Positions 10,786 to 22,492 are shown, numbered from the stretch's first letter. The stretch is DNA of 64,000 bases from Sepioteuthis lessoniana (GCA_963585895.1 OY757904.1:65322461-65386460); one strand, 5' to 3'. Notes: generated by a model not told the origin, from the sequence alone. Numbers and translations are program-made.

Positions 10786-11721
10786 ATTCAACATGACAAT
10801 GCACAAAAGGAAATCTTCAAAAGCAATTACACAATAAATGTAAAATTGATTCTACGATGACTTAATTTACTATGCATTATACAACAAAATATACTTAGAA
10901 GTGTTGGCATGTTGTTGAAATTAATCAATCAATTAATATGTCAAAATGGACGCATTTCACTGCTTTAAATATATGCATGAGGTTCATGGTAATCTTTCGA
11001 TGGCTATAGAAGCCACACTTATGGAGGAGCAGCAGCAATTCCCCGATAGAACTATTTGATACTTGCCTTTGAATCGTAGGATTCATACGCCCTGGACTTG
11101 TTTAGGCATCACGTTGAAGCGCTCGTCTTTACGTCCACCCTGCTGCTTCCCATGGCTTTCGTAATTTTTTTGTTTCCTCACTCTTTCTTCCTGCTTCTCT
11201 CACGATGTTTTTACTTAGTTAAAGTTCACAATTACTTTCTTTTAAAATTTCATTGAGGGACTTATTGATGGTTCTTTGCATCGTTATAAGCATTCTATTT
11301 TATGCTAAGTCAGGTTTTCTGTTTCTAATAAAGTCCAATAGAATTAGCTTCTCTTGTCCAGGTTCAATTGTTACTGGGATTTACATAAATGTTTTTTGTA
11401 TTTAAAGCAGAGATAGTATACAGCAGTGATTTTACAAATAAAAAATAAAATCATTCATGCATTTTTAAATTACAATATAGTAAATAACAATAAATTACTA
11501 TACATTTTTCAACTCTGCCCAACTTGGAGTGGATTTGCTAGTATTTTCCAAGTATGTTTAACATATTCTGTGTCGTCTCCGCTTCAAAACTTTACTTCTA
11601 TACAGATATACATGTTTCTAGTGCTTGGAAAAGGAGGATTATTTAGTTATTCTTTTCCACCTCCTTTTTTTCATTTCTTCTTCTCTAAATGTTTCGTCAT
11701 TAATATGAAATTCACAAAATT
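10786..11721. other. unannotated stretch
   Basis: No gene recognised. Bases 11127-11154 share 27 of 28 positions with 45294-45321. A 100-codon open frame at 11426-11728 has no recognisable motif. Confidence 0.5.
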
Positions 11722-12838
11722 ATTTTAAGGTGCACGTGCTAAAAATCCAAGTAGCAACAATATTAATTGTTGATCTCACCAATGCCTTTGACTTTATACA
11801 CAGAGGAAAGCTGGAGCAAATACTACTCACCTTCAGCCTACTCAAAGAAATCGCCGCATCCATAATAATGCTAAATAGAAACACGAACCCCCCCGGATGG
11901 AGACACAGACTACTTGGAGATTGTAGAAGGTTTTCTGCAAGGAAACACATTAGCCCCATACCTCTTTATCATCTGTCTAGACGAAGTGCTTAGAACGTCT
12001 ATTGATAAAATCAAAGACAATGGTTTCAAGCTGAGAAAGGAAAGAAGCAGAAGATATCAGCACAAGCAATTACGGACGCCGATGACATAGCGCTTCTGGC
12101 AAATACACGCGCTTAAGCCGAAACCCAGATACATAGTCTTGAACGAGCAGCTACAGGCATAGGCCTCCATGTCAACACACACAAGACGGAATACATATGC
12201 TTTAATCAAAGAGGCGCACTCTCCACACAAAACGATAGTTCTCTGAAACTAAAAGTTTCTCTGAAAGTTCACCTTCCTAGGAAACAATGTCTCATCAACT
12301 GAGACAGACATCAACACGCAACTGGCAAAGACATGGACAGCTATCGATAGGATATCGGTCATATGGTTGTCAGACCTGACCGTTAAAATGAAATGCATTT
12401 TTTCCCAAGCAGTGGCCGTGTTGATACTGTTGTATGGATGCACTAGATGGACGCTAACTAAAGGGATGGAGAAAAAGCTTGACAGCAGTAGCACAATAAT
12501 ATTGCGAGCAATATTGAATAGGTCCTGGAGGCAGCACACCATAAAGCAGCAGCTGTACAGCCACTTACCACTCATCACGAAAGCTATCAAAGTTAGACGA
12601 ACTAGACATGTGGGTCACTGCTGGAGAAGTAGGGACGAACTCATAAGTCACATACTCGTGTGAACCCCTTCACATCGACGAGCAAAGGCAGCACGACGAG
12701 CTAGAACCTACAAACAGCCGCTTTGTGCCGATACAGGCTGTAGCCTAGAACACCTACCGGAAGCGATGGATGATAGAGAAGGGTGACGCGAGAGGGACAG
12801 GAGTTCCGTGCTGATGGTGCGACATGATGATTGGGATG
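11722..12838 (+). pseudogene. RTE-clade LINE fragment: reverse transcriptase to C-terminus
   Basis: Five-prime-truncated non-LTR retrotransposon. The first frame (11730-11993) gives VDLTNAFDFIHRGKLEQIL, an RT palm block. After a frameshift, TDADDIALLANTRA at about 12080-12110 is the YADD-box region. Then come TEYICFNQRG, FTFLGNNVSSTETDIN, MKCIFSQAVAVLILLYGC (12390-12440) and ILRAILNRSWRQHT through HVGHCWRSRDELISH to a stop at 12661. The remaining C-terminus follows with further breaks to about 12800. It ends near GCGACATGATGAT, the 3' end typical of this family. Several frameshifts and stops; the endonuclease and 5' half are absent. The clade call rests on the GHC(W/Y)R and YGC(T/E)...WTLTK blocks. 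Confidence 0.8.
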
Positions 12839-13021
12839 AAATATATGCATCATGATATGTGAACAGAGAGAATATATTATTATACATTTGTTAAATATAT
12901 TCCTCTTGGTGGATGAGGCTATTACTTCAGAACAAGTATTTACGCATTCAAACAAGAATGAATCGAGAATAGACACATATTTGCATATAGAATTATTGAC
13001 ATTTCTCTAACGTTGAATGTA
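12839..13021. other. AT-rich spacer
   Basis: Lies between the RTE fragment and a family C copy; no signal. Confidence 0.5.
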
Positions 13022-13350
13022 TCAGTCGGCTGGAGCTCTAATATACGCGAGTGCATTTCTGCAAAGAGTTAAGGGCTCTCTTCCAAAATGCTACTGAATA
13101 TGACATAAAACATCCGATGCTGAATGTCTAGCTCTGAAGGTCTAGAGAAAGTGAAAGATCCCTTCATTGTAATAACTCTTCGGTCCACGTTGACCTGGAG
13201 TTGTAGTACTTGTTAGGGTCCCATCTAAGGGTAAAATAGAACAATTTTACTATTTAACAGTGTACAAACAAATGAATGATATTAAATTGAATTGTTACTG
13301 TTACACAGCAATATTTGAAGCAAGTTAACTGTGTGCAAATAAGGATTAAT
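13022..13350 (+). repeat. family C copy with short tail
   Basis: It starts at CAGTCGGCTGGAGCTCTAAT and passes TTTCTGCAAAGAGTTAAGGG and GGTCCCATCTAAGGG. It ends in about two degenerate tail units (AACAGTGTACAAAC, TAACTGTGTGCAAAT). Confidence 0.6.
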
Positions 13351-14769
13351 ATGACGAATATTGCCCTTAAATACTGCACGATATGAACTTCCAACGCCAA
13401 AAAATTGATAGGGTTACGTTAGACTATACTCTGGAAAATAAAATTAGTTATGTTGAGATTTTAATATCCAGGTTTACAATTTCACCCAATGAAAGTGCAG
13501 ATTAGATACTGTCACGTGGTGTCTCCCTGAGTGGGGAGAAATTAGATTATTACTAATTCCTCCGTATTCGAATTAACAGTAGCAAGCCGTCAAAGAATGA
13601 CCGTTAGGAGAGATAATGTGGGTCAATCCCAAAGTAACAAATCCTGGTGAGAATGGAAAAACAGATGTTTGCACTCGGTGACCTGATGGATAAAGAATAG
13701 GACACGGGGTGACATATAGTAGCCCTAACGGATCGCCTTACCAGGGAGAAGAGAGAAGCCAAATGATTGGCTGGAGCCCTGGGGCGGAAGTGGGAGCTCC
13801 TTCCGTCAGCAGAAGTAGGGAGGAAGAAAATAAGTCTTGGACCAGACATTGTGGTGACCAGATGGGGTGAAGCGGGTGCCAAGACTCCGGGAAAAGAAAG
13901 ACGGAAATATCTTGAACAAGAAAGAATTTGAAGCCTACTTTCAAGCCAGACTCCAAAAATAAAATAAATGCCGTCAACTCGAGAATAAAGAAAAGAAAAA
14001 GGGAGAAAGAAAAATGCTCTCCAAAGGAAAGTCGTCTAAAGATAAGTAGACTTTAAAACTGTTTCTCCCTATACCCAATTATATATCCTCTCTCTCTCAA
14101 GTTGAAGAAAGACTAATAACGAAAGTAAAGAGAAGAAGAAAGACATTCGTGTTCATGTACTATTCATTTATAATATAGCCGACACGTTAAAGATGTGTAT
14201 CTATGTGTTGTAAAAGATTGATATATTTTAATGTTCCCACGTGCTCGAGTCGTTCTTTACCAATTCGTTATTTCATGTTTCTTTTTCAGCTTCTATTCGC
14301 CTTATGTTATGCTTGCTTAAAATTGTCCTATAAATTTCTTTATTATTCTTATACGGGAAACCGGAGTTGTCGACTACTGTAATTAATATTATTACTTCTA
14401 AACCTAGAGGTCCATATATTCCATTGTTCTAGAGGAGGAATAACTAGTGGCCTTGGTGGGTGTGTGTCTAGTGTGAAATTTGGAAACCCCTTCCCAACGG
14501 CGGTCAGTCTAGCCATAAATTATTCCCCGCATAATATGCCAGTTCCTATATGCCCGTGGAAAAACTCTGAAAGAGGACTTATTCTACAAGGGGTCAAGTG
14601 CTAGTCTGTCCCGTCTTCACACGTGCGAAAAGTAGAGTCCCGTTTTGGGATTCTAGTAAATTTGCCGTCACAATACGCATAAGCAAGAAAAAGATGACCT
14701 GCTCAGTTGTCTATAGGATTCTATATGGGAATGAAATTGTATTTTTTTTTCAAAAAAAAAAGGAAGAAG
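13351..14769. other. unannotated stretch with a less AT-rich, purine-rich island
   Basis: Bases about 13600-13990 are distinctly richer in G than their surroundings, and partly open in more than one frame (13604-13882 and 13738-13977 on the minus strand). I find no protein motif. It may be the remnant of an element I do not recognise. The rest is AT-rich. Confidence 0.45.
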
Positions 14770-15045
14770 TAATGTTCTTAAAAAGAACTCATAGGATTCA
14801 ATCTTGAAAAAAATAAATGTTGAACATAGTTGATTAGAGAGTAAATTTCCTGATATTTGAGAAACCACTAATGTATCTGGATCCTCAGGAATATAAACCA
14901 GAAAATACGACATGAAAATAATTAATATTATTAATGTGAGGAAGATATTAGTGTACACGGAATTTGTCATAAAGAAGAAACTTGCGAAAAAACAAAACAA
15001 AACAAAACAAAATGAATGATGATTGAATACTTATTTACCATTTGA
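14770..15045 (+). repeat. unclassified dispersed repeat, copy 2
   Basis: Second copy of the 8648-8885 repeat. It carries an (AAAAC)n run at about 14988-15010 that copy 1 has only in rudimentary form. Confidence 0.5.
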
Positions 15046-16365
15046 TATGATTTTGTGTACAGGCATTAAATTGGCGTCAGTCTGCTTATTTGATTTCACA
15101 TCCTTATTGGAATTTGGACATCGGGAGATGATAATTAGCTTTCTCTGCGTAGAGCAAACATATCACTGTAAAACGGTACCCTCCAATTTCAACCGGTTTT
15201 CCTCCTGCAATCATCAAACCTAGCAAAATGATAGGTTAGGGCTATTCAATAATTTATACAGTGATTTGCAAATATAACGATATTTTGTATTCGAGCCATG
15301 CGAACAAATAAAGAGAATTTTATTAATCACTGGGAGTACCATGAGATGATCAAAATTCAGTGGTTAATTGAACCAGACAAATATCAATTCAGTCCGCTAA
15401 TATTTGTTTTAAGTTTTAAAAATAGTGGATGGATTTGTAGGAAAAATTCAGAATCTGAATTGCTGTGATGAATAATTATAATGATCATTGTAACACGATG
15501 ATATCATCTTGAATATTAAGTATTCAAAAATAACAATCTTTTATTCAGACTCTCTCCATTCTATACTTCCGACGCAAACACGAAGTAGAGAGGAAAACCT
15601 TGTTAGGGTATATGAACGAATCTCGCTTGCAACTACAAAGAGGTACCCGCCATTTCGCTACTTACCGACCCACAACATTTTACCCAATTTGTCTCGTTGG
15701 GTTTCCAAATTCAAATGACACAATTTTTAAATCATCTAATTCTTCATATATTCTAAAATTAAATATTTCACCATGATCAACTCACATGTCTCTAACAGTC
15801 ATTATGTTTTTATTTAAATCCCATAAAACTTATGAGACGATATGAATCCATTGTATTTATATTTGGGTTTCCAGAGCCCACATTGTTATTTTGACAGAAA
15901 CTGATGTCTTCATCGACATCTGTCCACGTGTATGACTTTTTCAATTTGACATATATTTCCACTCAAAAATTTCTAACAAATCAACAATCTTTCTAAATTA
16001 AATAATAAAATGATTTATATAATAAATTATCACTAAAATAATTAATAAAATTAATTACCACCCTAATTATATTTCATCATAAAGTTATATATATATAGAC
16101 TAGTGATTTCATCTTGAACATAATTAAAATCATAATGTTTCACTCACTATTAATTTCAGCATTTTTTAGGTCTCTGTTTTAGTCATCAAATTTCATATAA
16201 TTTCAAACAAAAATCTTTATCTGGAAAGACCTGTGGAGTGAACTGAGAATATGCTGGCTCTATCCTGTTCAGATAAGTAACCACAACTTCCCTAAAATAA
16301 GAAGTTGGTTTTGGTATGGAACTGTATCATATGGCGAGGCTCCACTTCTGGAGATCTGGAGAGAT
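15046..16365. other. AT-rich stretch, nothing recognised
   Basis: No open frame over 70 codons and no repeat signature seen. Confidence 0.5.
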
Positions 16366-16366
16366 T

Positions 16367-16401
<35 letters not shown>

Positions 16402-16925
16402 GGGTTTTATGGTATATCAATCTGTTCTATTCAAAACAATTCAGTATTGCATAAGTGCACAGTTTAAATGTCAAAGACATTTCTATTTCTAACAAATCAA
16501 GCCGTTATATGTAACAATTCAGTTAAGAGTAAATACAGTTTTAATGTCGAAGAACATTTCTATTTCGAATAATTTAGTTAGACCTAAGCACGCATTTCAA
16601 ATATAAGTACAGTTTAATTGTCAAAAACATTTCCATTTCAAGCTATTCAGTTTACTCAAACAATTCAGTTTAGCATAAGTATTGTGTTAGTTCTATTTAA
16701 CCCATAGATAAGGCCCTATCAGGTGCTAGCACTGCGGGCCAGAGTGGACCTGGGAGCGATGGCAATGACGGGGTACTCCGCATTCCTCAAAGCTCCAGCA
16801 TTGCTGGAGCCTCACCATCAGATTGTTTGGTGTGATATCCAGGACACTCGTTGGGGGAGTCTTAACCCTCTGCAGAGAAGCAGTCGCTGTATTCTACAGC
16901 CTTAGCCGACTGGGAAAGCTCTGGA
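16366..16925 (-). repeat. family C, full minus copy; left arm of a long inverted repeat
   Basis: On the minus strand it opens with CAGTCGGCTAAGGCTGTAG at about 16910. It runs through the body (GCAGAGGGTTAAGACTCCCC, CCATCGCTCCCAGGTCCACT, CTAGCACCTGATAGG), then about five tail units, the TATACCATAAAACC end, and a 3' microsatellite that reads (GTT)n on the plus strand at 16366-16402. It is the cleanest full-length family C copy. I see no Pol III boxes, so whether the family is a SINE or a MITE is open. Confidence 0.8.
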
Positions 16926-17249
16926 GAGAGCAGAATCTCTTTACTGCTATTATTTGCAGGTCCACTATTACCTGTTAGGGCTCTATTTACAAATCAAATA
17001 GATCTCGTTTTAAAAAATCGTGTTTAATAGAAACAAATGGGAAAAAGCCCCGAAAATATGTATACATGGATGTAAAATGTACGTGATTCCCTAAACATGG
17101 GATATAAAATGACTCTGCATTGGTTGATATGCCTTTAACATCAATCAGTCATCTAATTTTTATTTAATCAACGAGGGTGCCAGTATACAGTCTAAATAAT
17201 AGTGTTGATTAGCGGTAATAACGAACATTTGGGTTAATTAATCCTCAGA

Positions 17250-17690
17250 CCGTTAATTGCCCTGTCAGCTGGGGCAGGTCCACTCTGGCCCGGGATGCTA
17301 GCACCTGATATTGCCCTATCTATGGGTTAAATAGAACTAACAGCATACTCATGCTAAAATGAATTGAGTAAACTGAATAGCTTGAAATAGAAATGTTTTT
17401 GACAATTAAACCGTACTTACACTTAAACTGCGTGCTTATGCTTAACGGAATTATTTGAGATAGAACTGTTTTTCGACATTAAAACCGTATTTACACTTAA
17501 CTGAATTATTACATATAACTACTTGAATAGTTTGAAATGGAAATGTTTTTGACAATTAAACTGTGTACTTATGCTAAACTGAACTGTTTTCAATAGAACA
17601 GATTATTTACATAAAAATGGATTTGGCGTTAAATAACCTACAAAGTTTGATATGCCATAAAACCAAACAAACCAAACAAACCAGACCGTT
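17250..17690 (+). repeat. family C, 5'-truncated plus copy; right arm of a long inverted repeat
   Basis: It begins near GGCAGGTCCACTCTGGCCC and carries the whole tail array, in the same unit order as the left arm. It ends TTGATATGCCATAAAACC plus (CAAAC)n. Bases 17276-17664 mirror 16402-16750. The spacer 16926-17249 is AT-rich and unrecognised. Confidence 0.8.
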
Positions 17691-18055
17691 AAAATCTAGA
17701 AGAGAAATAAGTTTGATTAAACTAGCAATTGTGAATGTCTATTTTTGCCCCCAAAAAACAATGTGCAATATTTTTTATTAATATGTCAGCTTTGAAGTAT
17801 AACTAATATCGCCACGAATTTTTTACGAGTGAATTTTTTACTCTTCATACATTTAGAAATTTAGCCTCTCGCGGTGTTTGGATAAATCAAATTCTCTAAT
17901 CATTAACTTCGTTTGTCCTACTTGATAACATAGTTTATATTCGATATTCTGTATTAGATATTCTTTATTGGAACATTTGTTATTATTAGAGTTCGAATAG
18001 TCACAGTCTTAGTTATAAGTTTTAGTATGTATAATGTTTTTCTTATGTCGTCATT
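17691..18055. other. AT-rich spacer
   Basis: No feature seen between the inverted repeat and the RTE 3' end. Confidence 0.5.
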
Positions 18056-18415
18056 CGACCTCATGCGTTTCTCGCTGCGAGCAGTCTTAAACAAGTACTG
18101 GCGGCAACACCCCACAAGACAACAACTGTACGGCCACCTGCCTCCTATCACGAAAACTATTCAAGTTAGACGAACCATACATGCAGGACACTGCTGGAGA
18201 AGCAGGGACGAACTCATAAGTGATGTACTCTTATGGACCCCCACACATGGCCGTGCAAAAGCAGGACGACCAGCACGAACATACATTCAGCAACTATGTG
18301 AAGATACGGGATGTTGTCCAGAAGACCTGCCTGAGGTGATGAACGATCGGGAAAAGTGGCGAGAGAGGGTCATGGCTATCCGTGCCACCAGCACGACATG
18401 ATGATGATGAGGATG
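18056..18415 (+). pseudogene. RTE-clade LINE 3' end with open C-terminal frame
   Basis: The frame stays open to a TGA at 18399-18401. It encodes LNKYWRQHPTRQQLYGHLPP, then HAGHCWRSRDELISDVLL, a Gly/Arg-rich AKAGRPARTYIQQLCED segment, and REKWRERV near the end. This is the best-preserved RTE C-terminus of the window and can serve as its reference. It is followed by GACATGATGATGATGAGG, the (ATG)n-type 3' tail. The reverse transcriptase core is missing by 5' truncation, so it is inactive. The C-terminal role in this family is not well defined. Confidence 0.8.
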
Positions 18416-18850
18416 ATAATATTATAAAAAAAACAGTTAAATTATTGTAAGAAGAAATATTTCATGTTTTTTCTCTAGAAATAAAGAGGACTGTGTCATC
18501 ATCCTCGTTAGGAATACATACGGCTTCAACCGACATAAAATATTGAAATTCAATTACTTATGTTAAAGCAATGACTTCACCAAGGTAGATTTGACACAAG
18601 GTCAATATTTCATCCCTTTGACAAGTTGTCGTATGAGGGCTAAAGAACCAAACATGTCCAACTACTTATCTATACCGGGAAAGAGAACAGCTGTATTTAA
18701 GGAGTTCCTAATTGCATTAATGTGACATATATCGTAAACACACTCCACCAGAATTCCAATTTGGTTCACTGATTCCATTTATAAAATGTTGCGCCTAGCA
18801 TGACTTCTTGGCAAAGAAAATGGCTCCTAGCCCTTTACAAGAAGAAAGAC
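18416..18850. other. unannotated spacer
   Basis: AT-rich; nothing recognised. Confidence 0.5.
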
Positions 18851-19139
18851 AATTATTATTATTATTTACTCATTAGAGTTTTTCAGATTAGTGTTAGCTG
18901 GTGGTCTTTCACTGGAGTTTGAGTGCCAGCAAGTCTTTTCAAGTCTCCAAGACACTTCTCAGTATTCTGGCCGTTCTCAATAATGTTGTAGTTTGGATGG
19001 TCTCCACTCGTCCTTTAGTAATCCTTTAGTTACTGTTCCAAACGCACCAATCACAATTGGTATAATTGTCACCTGCATGTTCCATAGTTTTTTCAATTCC
19101 CTAGCTAGGTCGAGGTACTTATCCTTCTTTTCAGATTCC
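18851..19139 (-). mobile_element. R4/Dong-like LINE 3' end (copy D1)
   Basis: Minus-strand reading gives the C-terminal domain of this LINE (KKDKYLDLARELKKLWNM; TTLLRTARILRSVLET). A non-coding end, CACTAATCTGAAAAACTC, follows, then (TAA)n at 18851-18867. Its 5' truncation point abuts the TAA tail of D2. Confidence 0.75.
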
Positions 19140-19835
19140 TATTATTATCATATTTTTTGCTAGTTTTTCACACCAGCGTTAGCTGATTGTCTTTCATTGG
19201 AATCTGAGTAACAGTACGTCTCTTCACGTTGTCGGAAACTTCTCAATATTCAGGCTGATCATAAGAAAAATATCGTAGTCTGAATGCTGTCGATTCCTCC
19301 ACTGATTTTCCATATTTCCTGCTCCCTTTCCATGAATTTGGGGTCCGATCCATGCAAGCCAATAACAAAAGAGATCACCGTCAAATCATGTGCTACAATT
19401 TTTTAGTCTTCTGGCGAGATCCAGTTAATTGCCTCTCTTTTCGTTTTTCCTGATTATTTTTCCGTGGTTAGCCGGGTTTTCGCAATCCATTATAAAGCCT
19501 TTTCTCTTTTTTTTTAATTATCACGAAACCTGGTAATCCTAACGGGATTCGGTTATCTGAAAATCCCTGAGAATTTTATGGATCCCATTCTCCTGGACGG
19601 ATTCGATAATATAGTCTAATTTTAACTTCTTACAAAAAATCCCTGTGGATCAAAATTCCACACTCAATTGTTTCTTGTCTTATACTCTTTTTGTACAACT
19701 TTACTATATTCACTTATTATGTCATTAATGATTTCGTCTCTGTCATCACATAACCTATTACTCTTGTTTTGTTGTGTTATTGATTTTTGCTTTAATATAA
19801 TTGGTCTTTATGGTGTTATCATATTTACCCAACAC
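19140..19835 (-). mobile_element. R4/Dong-like LINE fragment (copy D2)
   Basis: Minus-strand frames, much broken, give TNYIKAKINN, a decayed zinc-knuckle region (LCDDRDE), DLARRLKN, and the same terminal GTGTGAAAAACTAG. A short TAA-type tail remains at about 19140-19149. More diverged than D1. Confidence 0.6.
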
Positions 19836-19839
19836 CTCC

Positions 19840-20105
19840 TCTTGGGCAGGATATGATACAAGGTCAATTTTTTAAGCGGAGTTAAACAGGTTTGACTTCA
19901 GAGTTTTCCTTCTCCTAGACTAGTTGCCTCACCAAGGCTGAAGAACCTAGTCTGCCCTACTATTTACCCATAGCTGGAGGGAGAATAATTGGATTCATAC
20001 CTTTCCCAAGGGTATTAGTGCTATGTGAAATGCAATCAGTGCAGGATTAGAACTCGTGTCGCCGTGTCCAATTCCTGCGCCGATAACCATTACACCACTG
20101 GCACC
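19840..20105 (-). mobile_element. SINE B2, near-complete copy
   Basis: Minus strand: tRNA-like head GTGCCAGTGGTGTAATGG with an A-box match (TGGTGTAATGG) and a B-box-like GAGTTCTAATCC. Then the common B body (CCCTTGGGAAAGGTATGAAT, CTCCAGCTATGGGTAAATAG), and the B2-specific 3' half (AGACTAGGTTCTTCAGCC, AAATTGACCTTGTATCA). Inserted next to SINE A, between D2 and D3. Confidence 0.75.
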
Positions 20106-20109
20106 TTTA

Positions 20110-20345
20110 TGGTGGTATAGTAAGTACCGTTGGCGGCCGTAGTCAATGGCGACCAGAAGGCTCCCTTTTCGATAGCTACTGCACCGAGGCGTAGGGGAGA
20201 GCGCTACTCCTTTCCCTGGATTACTCCACTTCACCCTTGATACTTACCTTATATTGCTGAGTGTTAAACAAGGAGGTATCAAGTACCATTTTTAAAGTTT
20301 TTCGTATGACTCGAACCCAGGCCTCCCGGACCATTGGCAAACACT
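20110..20345 (-). mobile_element. SINE A, near-complete copy
   Basis: Minus strand: CTGGGTCAATGGGTAGAGTG head, and a B-box-like GGTTCGAGTCATACG. The body reads GGTACTTGATACC, TAACACTCAGCAATATAAGG, AATCCAGGGAAAGGAGTAGC, and ends in CGGTGCAGTAGCTATCGAAA with GGAGCCTTCTGGTCGCC. Unrelated in sequence to SINE B apart from tRNA ancestry. Confidence 0.75.
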
Positions 20346-20399
20346 CTACCCATTGACCCAGTACTATAAAAGTAACCCTTTCGTAGACTTATACTGGTG

Positions 20400-21620
20400 T
20401 TCTCATGTGATTAATCATGTTTTCATCCCAGTTTTAACAGTTTTTATTCTTTTTACTAAAGTCTGAGTGACAGCAAGTCTCCTCAGGTGTTTAAATCTAG
20501 TTGATCCAAAATGCTATGATCTAGATGGTCCCAATACTCTTGCTGTTCTCCATTACGACCAGTCTCTTTTCCTAGCCTTTGGGGTCCGTACCAAGGACAC
20601 CAAATACAATTAGTTTCACCCTAAACTAATAGCTTTTTTCATTTTTCTAGCAAAATTTAAGTAATTGTCAATCTTTATGTTTTCTTTAATTTTCACTCTA
20701 TGATCAGCTGTGATGCCAAAGATCACTATGCAGTAAGTTTTCTTCTTTTTTTTCTTTAATTATTACGAGGTATGGTATTCCGTCTAGAATTAGGGGAACT
20801 GTTTGTATCTCAAAATCCCTCAGAAATTTATGTATCTCATTCTCCAAAACAGAATCGGATTTCTGCTTCTACTATTTGGTAGTATGCTCAAATTTCAATC
20901 CTTTGCACATTTCCACGTGAATGACCTTCGTTTCCAAGCCGTTTCTAGTTGTATACTATTTTAGTTTTTAGTTTGCTTCATTTGCTAATAATAGGATTAA
21001 TCCTTTCATCTCTCTCATTGACATGTGATATTCCGTTTTTTAGGGTCTGTTTTAACTTTAATATAGTTGATCCTTATGGCGTTATTATATGCAGGTATTA
21101 GAAGAGTTTCAGCTTCTCTCTTAAGGTTTATTTTCCGGAAACTTCCCAGGTTTTCTCATATGAGATTTCATCGGTGTGTCGCTTTAAGTATTCGTATTGT
21201 TATTTTTCTACTCATTTCTGTATCCAAGTGATTGTTCTGTTGATTATTGTGTTGGTTGTGTACTTCTTAGTCACTGTAATTAAGTTTTTTTGGAGAATTT
21301 TATGGAATCTTCCATTCGCCGTATCGACGCATCGACGATATCTTCAATGCTGGCAAGTCACCTTCTTTCTTTTCTTGACATGTATAATCTGTCATCTCTT
21401 AAAGCTATGTCCTCGTGCACCGACCATATCTTTCCTGTCTTCAAGTCCATCTAATGAAGTTCTTCCCTCGTCTATTCCAAGAATGGTCCCAAATATCTAA
21501 CTTCTGCTGTTGAGGTTGGTTTCGAGACGAGTTCTCTGTCAAAGATACACTTTTGTTATTTTCTCTTTCATTGATGGTGTACCTTTCCAATATTCTCAAG
21601 TACTTCCAATCTTTTTGTCT
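20400..21620 (-). mobile_element. R4/Dong-like LINE fragment (copy D3)
   Basis: Minus-strand reading starts at KYLRILERYTI (downstream of the RT core), then a WTREEL block near 21475 and SRKEEGDLPALK, a HEKTW-like block near 21150, REAETLLIPAYNNAIRINYI, and the decayed C-terminal domain to about 20412. Frameshifts and stops throughout. Its truncated 5' end at 21620 touches the 3' end of D4. Confidence 0.65.
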
Positions 21621-22395
21621 TTTTTTTTTTTTTTGAGCGGGAAAGTTTTACACGCCAGCGTTAGCCGATGGGTTCTCAGTAGAGTTTGAATGATAGCAAG
21701 TTTCATCAAATCTACCACACTCTTCTTAGTTTTCTGGATGATCTTGATAATACTATCTTCTGGATATTCATCAATCGTCCTTTTATTTCCAACTACTCCA
21801 TTGTCTTTATCAATCCTTTGGTGACTGTACCGGTGCACTAGTTTCAATCATTAAACCCTTCAACTTGATGTTCCACAGTTTTTTCAATTACCAAACAAAG
21901 TATAGCAATTTATCATTCGTTTTGACTTTTTTCAGTTTTACCCAGCTGTTAGCCGGGACTACAAAATACATCATTCAGCAGGTTCTCTTTTTTGTTGACT
22001 GTAACTTGGTCTGGTGATCTGTCCGAGATTAGGGGATTCAGTTATATCTCAAAATCCGAGAAAAGATTGTGCGTCTCATTTTACAGTACAGATTTCAGAT
22101 TGTCCGTATACCATTTGTTCGTATGGTCAAATTTCAATTTCTTGCTCAACTCCCAGATCATCACTGCCCCATCCAGTCTTGTTTTATTCTCATATATAAA
22201 TATTTTTTTTTGCTTTATCTTATCATATTCACTTATATGTCTCGTGGTTTTATCTCAATCACCATTTGAACTATATTTACTATTTAGTGTCTTGTCTATT
22301 GTCCCTTTGAAATAGTCATTTTTGCGTTGTTTTGTGTTACTATCAGAAGATATTCCGTCTCTATCTTAAGGTTTTTCAAATAGTTCATATGTTTT
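21621..22395 (-). mobile_element. R4/Dong-like LINE fragment (copy D4)
   Basis: Minus-strand frames include TESLL(I)VTQNNA at about 22340-22380, FKFDHTNKWYTDN at about 22100-22135, and the C-terminal part down to an A-rich end (T-run at 21617-21633 on the plus strand). The 3' end lies directly against D3, in the same orientation. Confidence 0.6.
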
Positions 22396-22492
22396 TGTAT
22401 TTTCTTTTTTTACCCCAGTTATCAGTTTGAGTGATATATTCTTTATTTGCAAATTGTATAATCTGTTTTTTTTCACACAATCGCAATTATAT

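Noticed and set aside
13604-13977. Overlapping minus-strand frames as a real gene
   Set aside because: Two frames overlap with no motif in either; kept only as a composition anomaly in the findings.
16366-16402. (GTT)n as an independent microsatellite locus
   Set aside because: It is the 3' tail repeat of the adjacent minus-strand family C copy.
20040-20110. Possible minus-strand tRNA gene
   Set aside because: A-box and B-box are visible, but the cloverleaf is not convincing and the segment is the head of SINE B2, repeated elsewhere.
21174-21500. 108-codon plus frame, hydrophobic
   Set aside because: Antisense of the minus-strand LINE copy D3.
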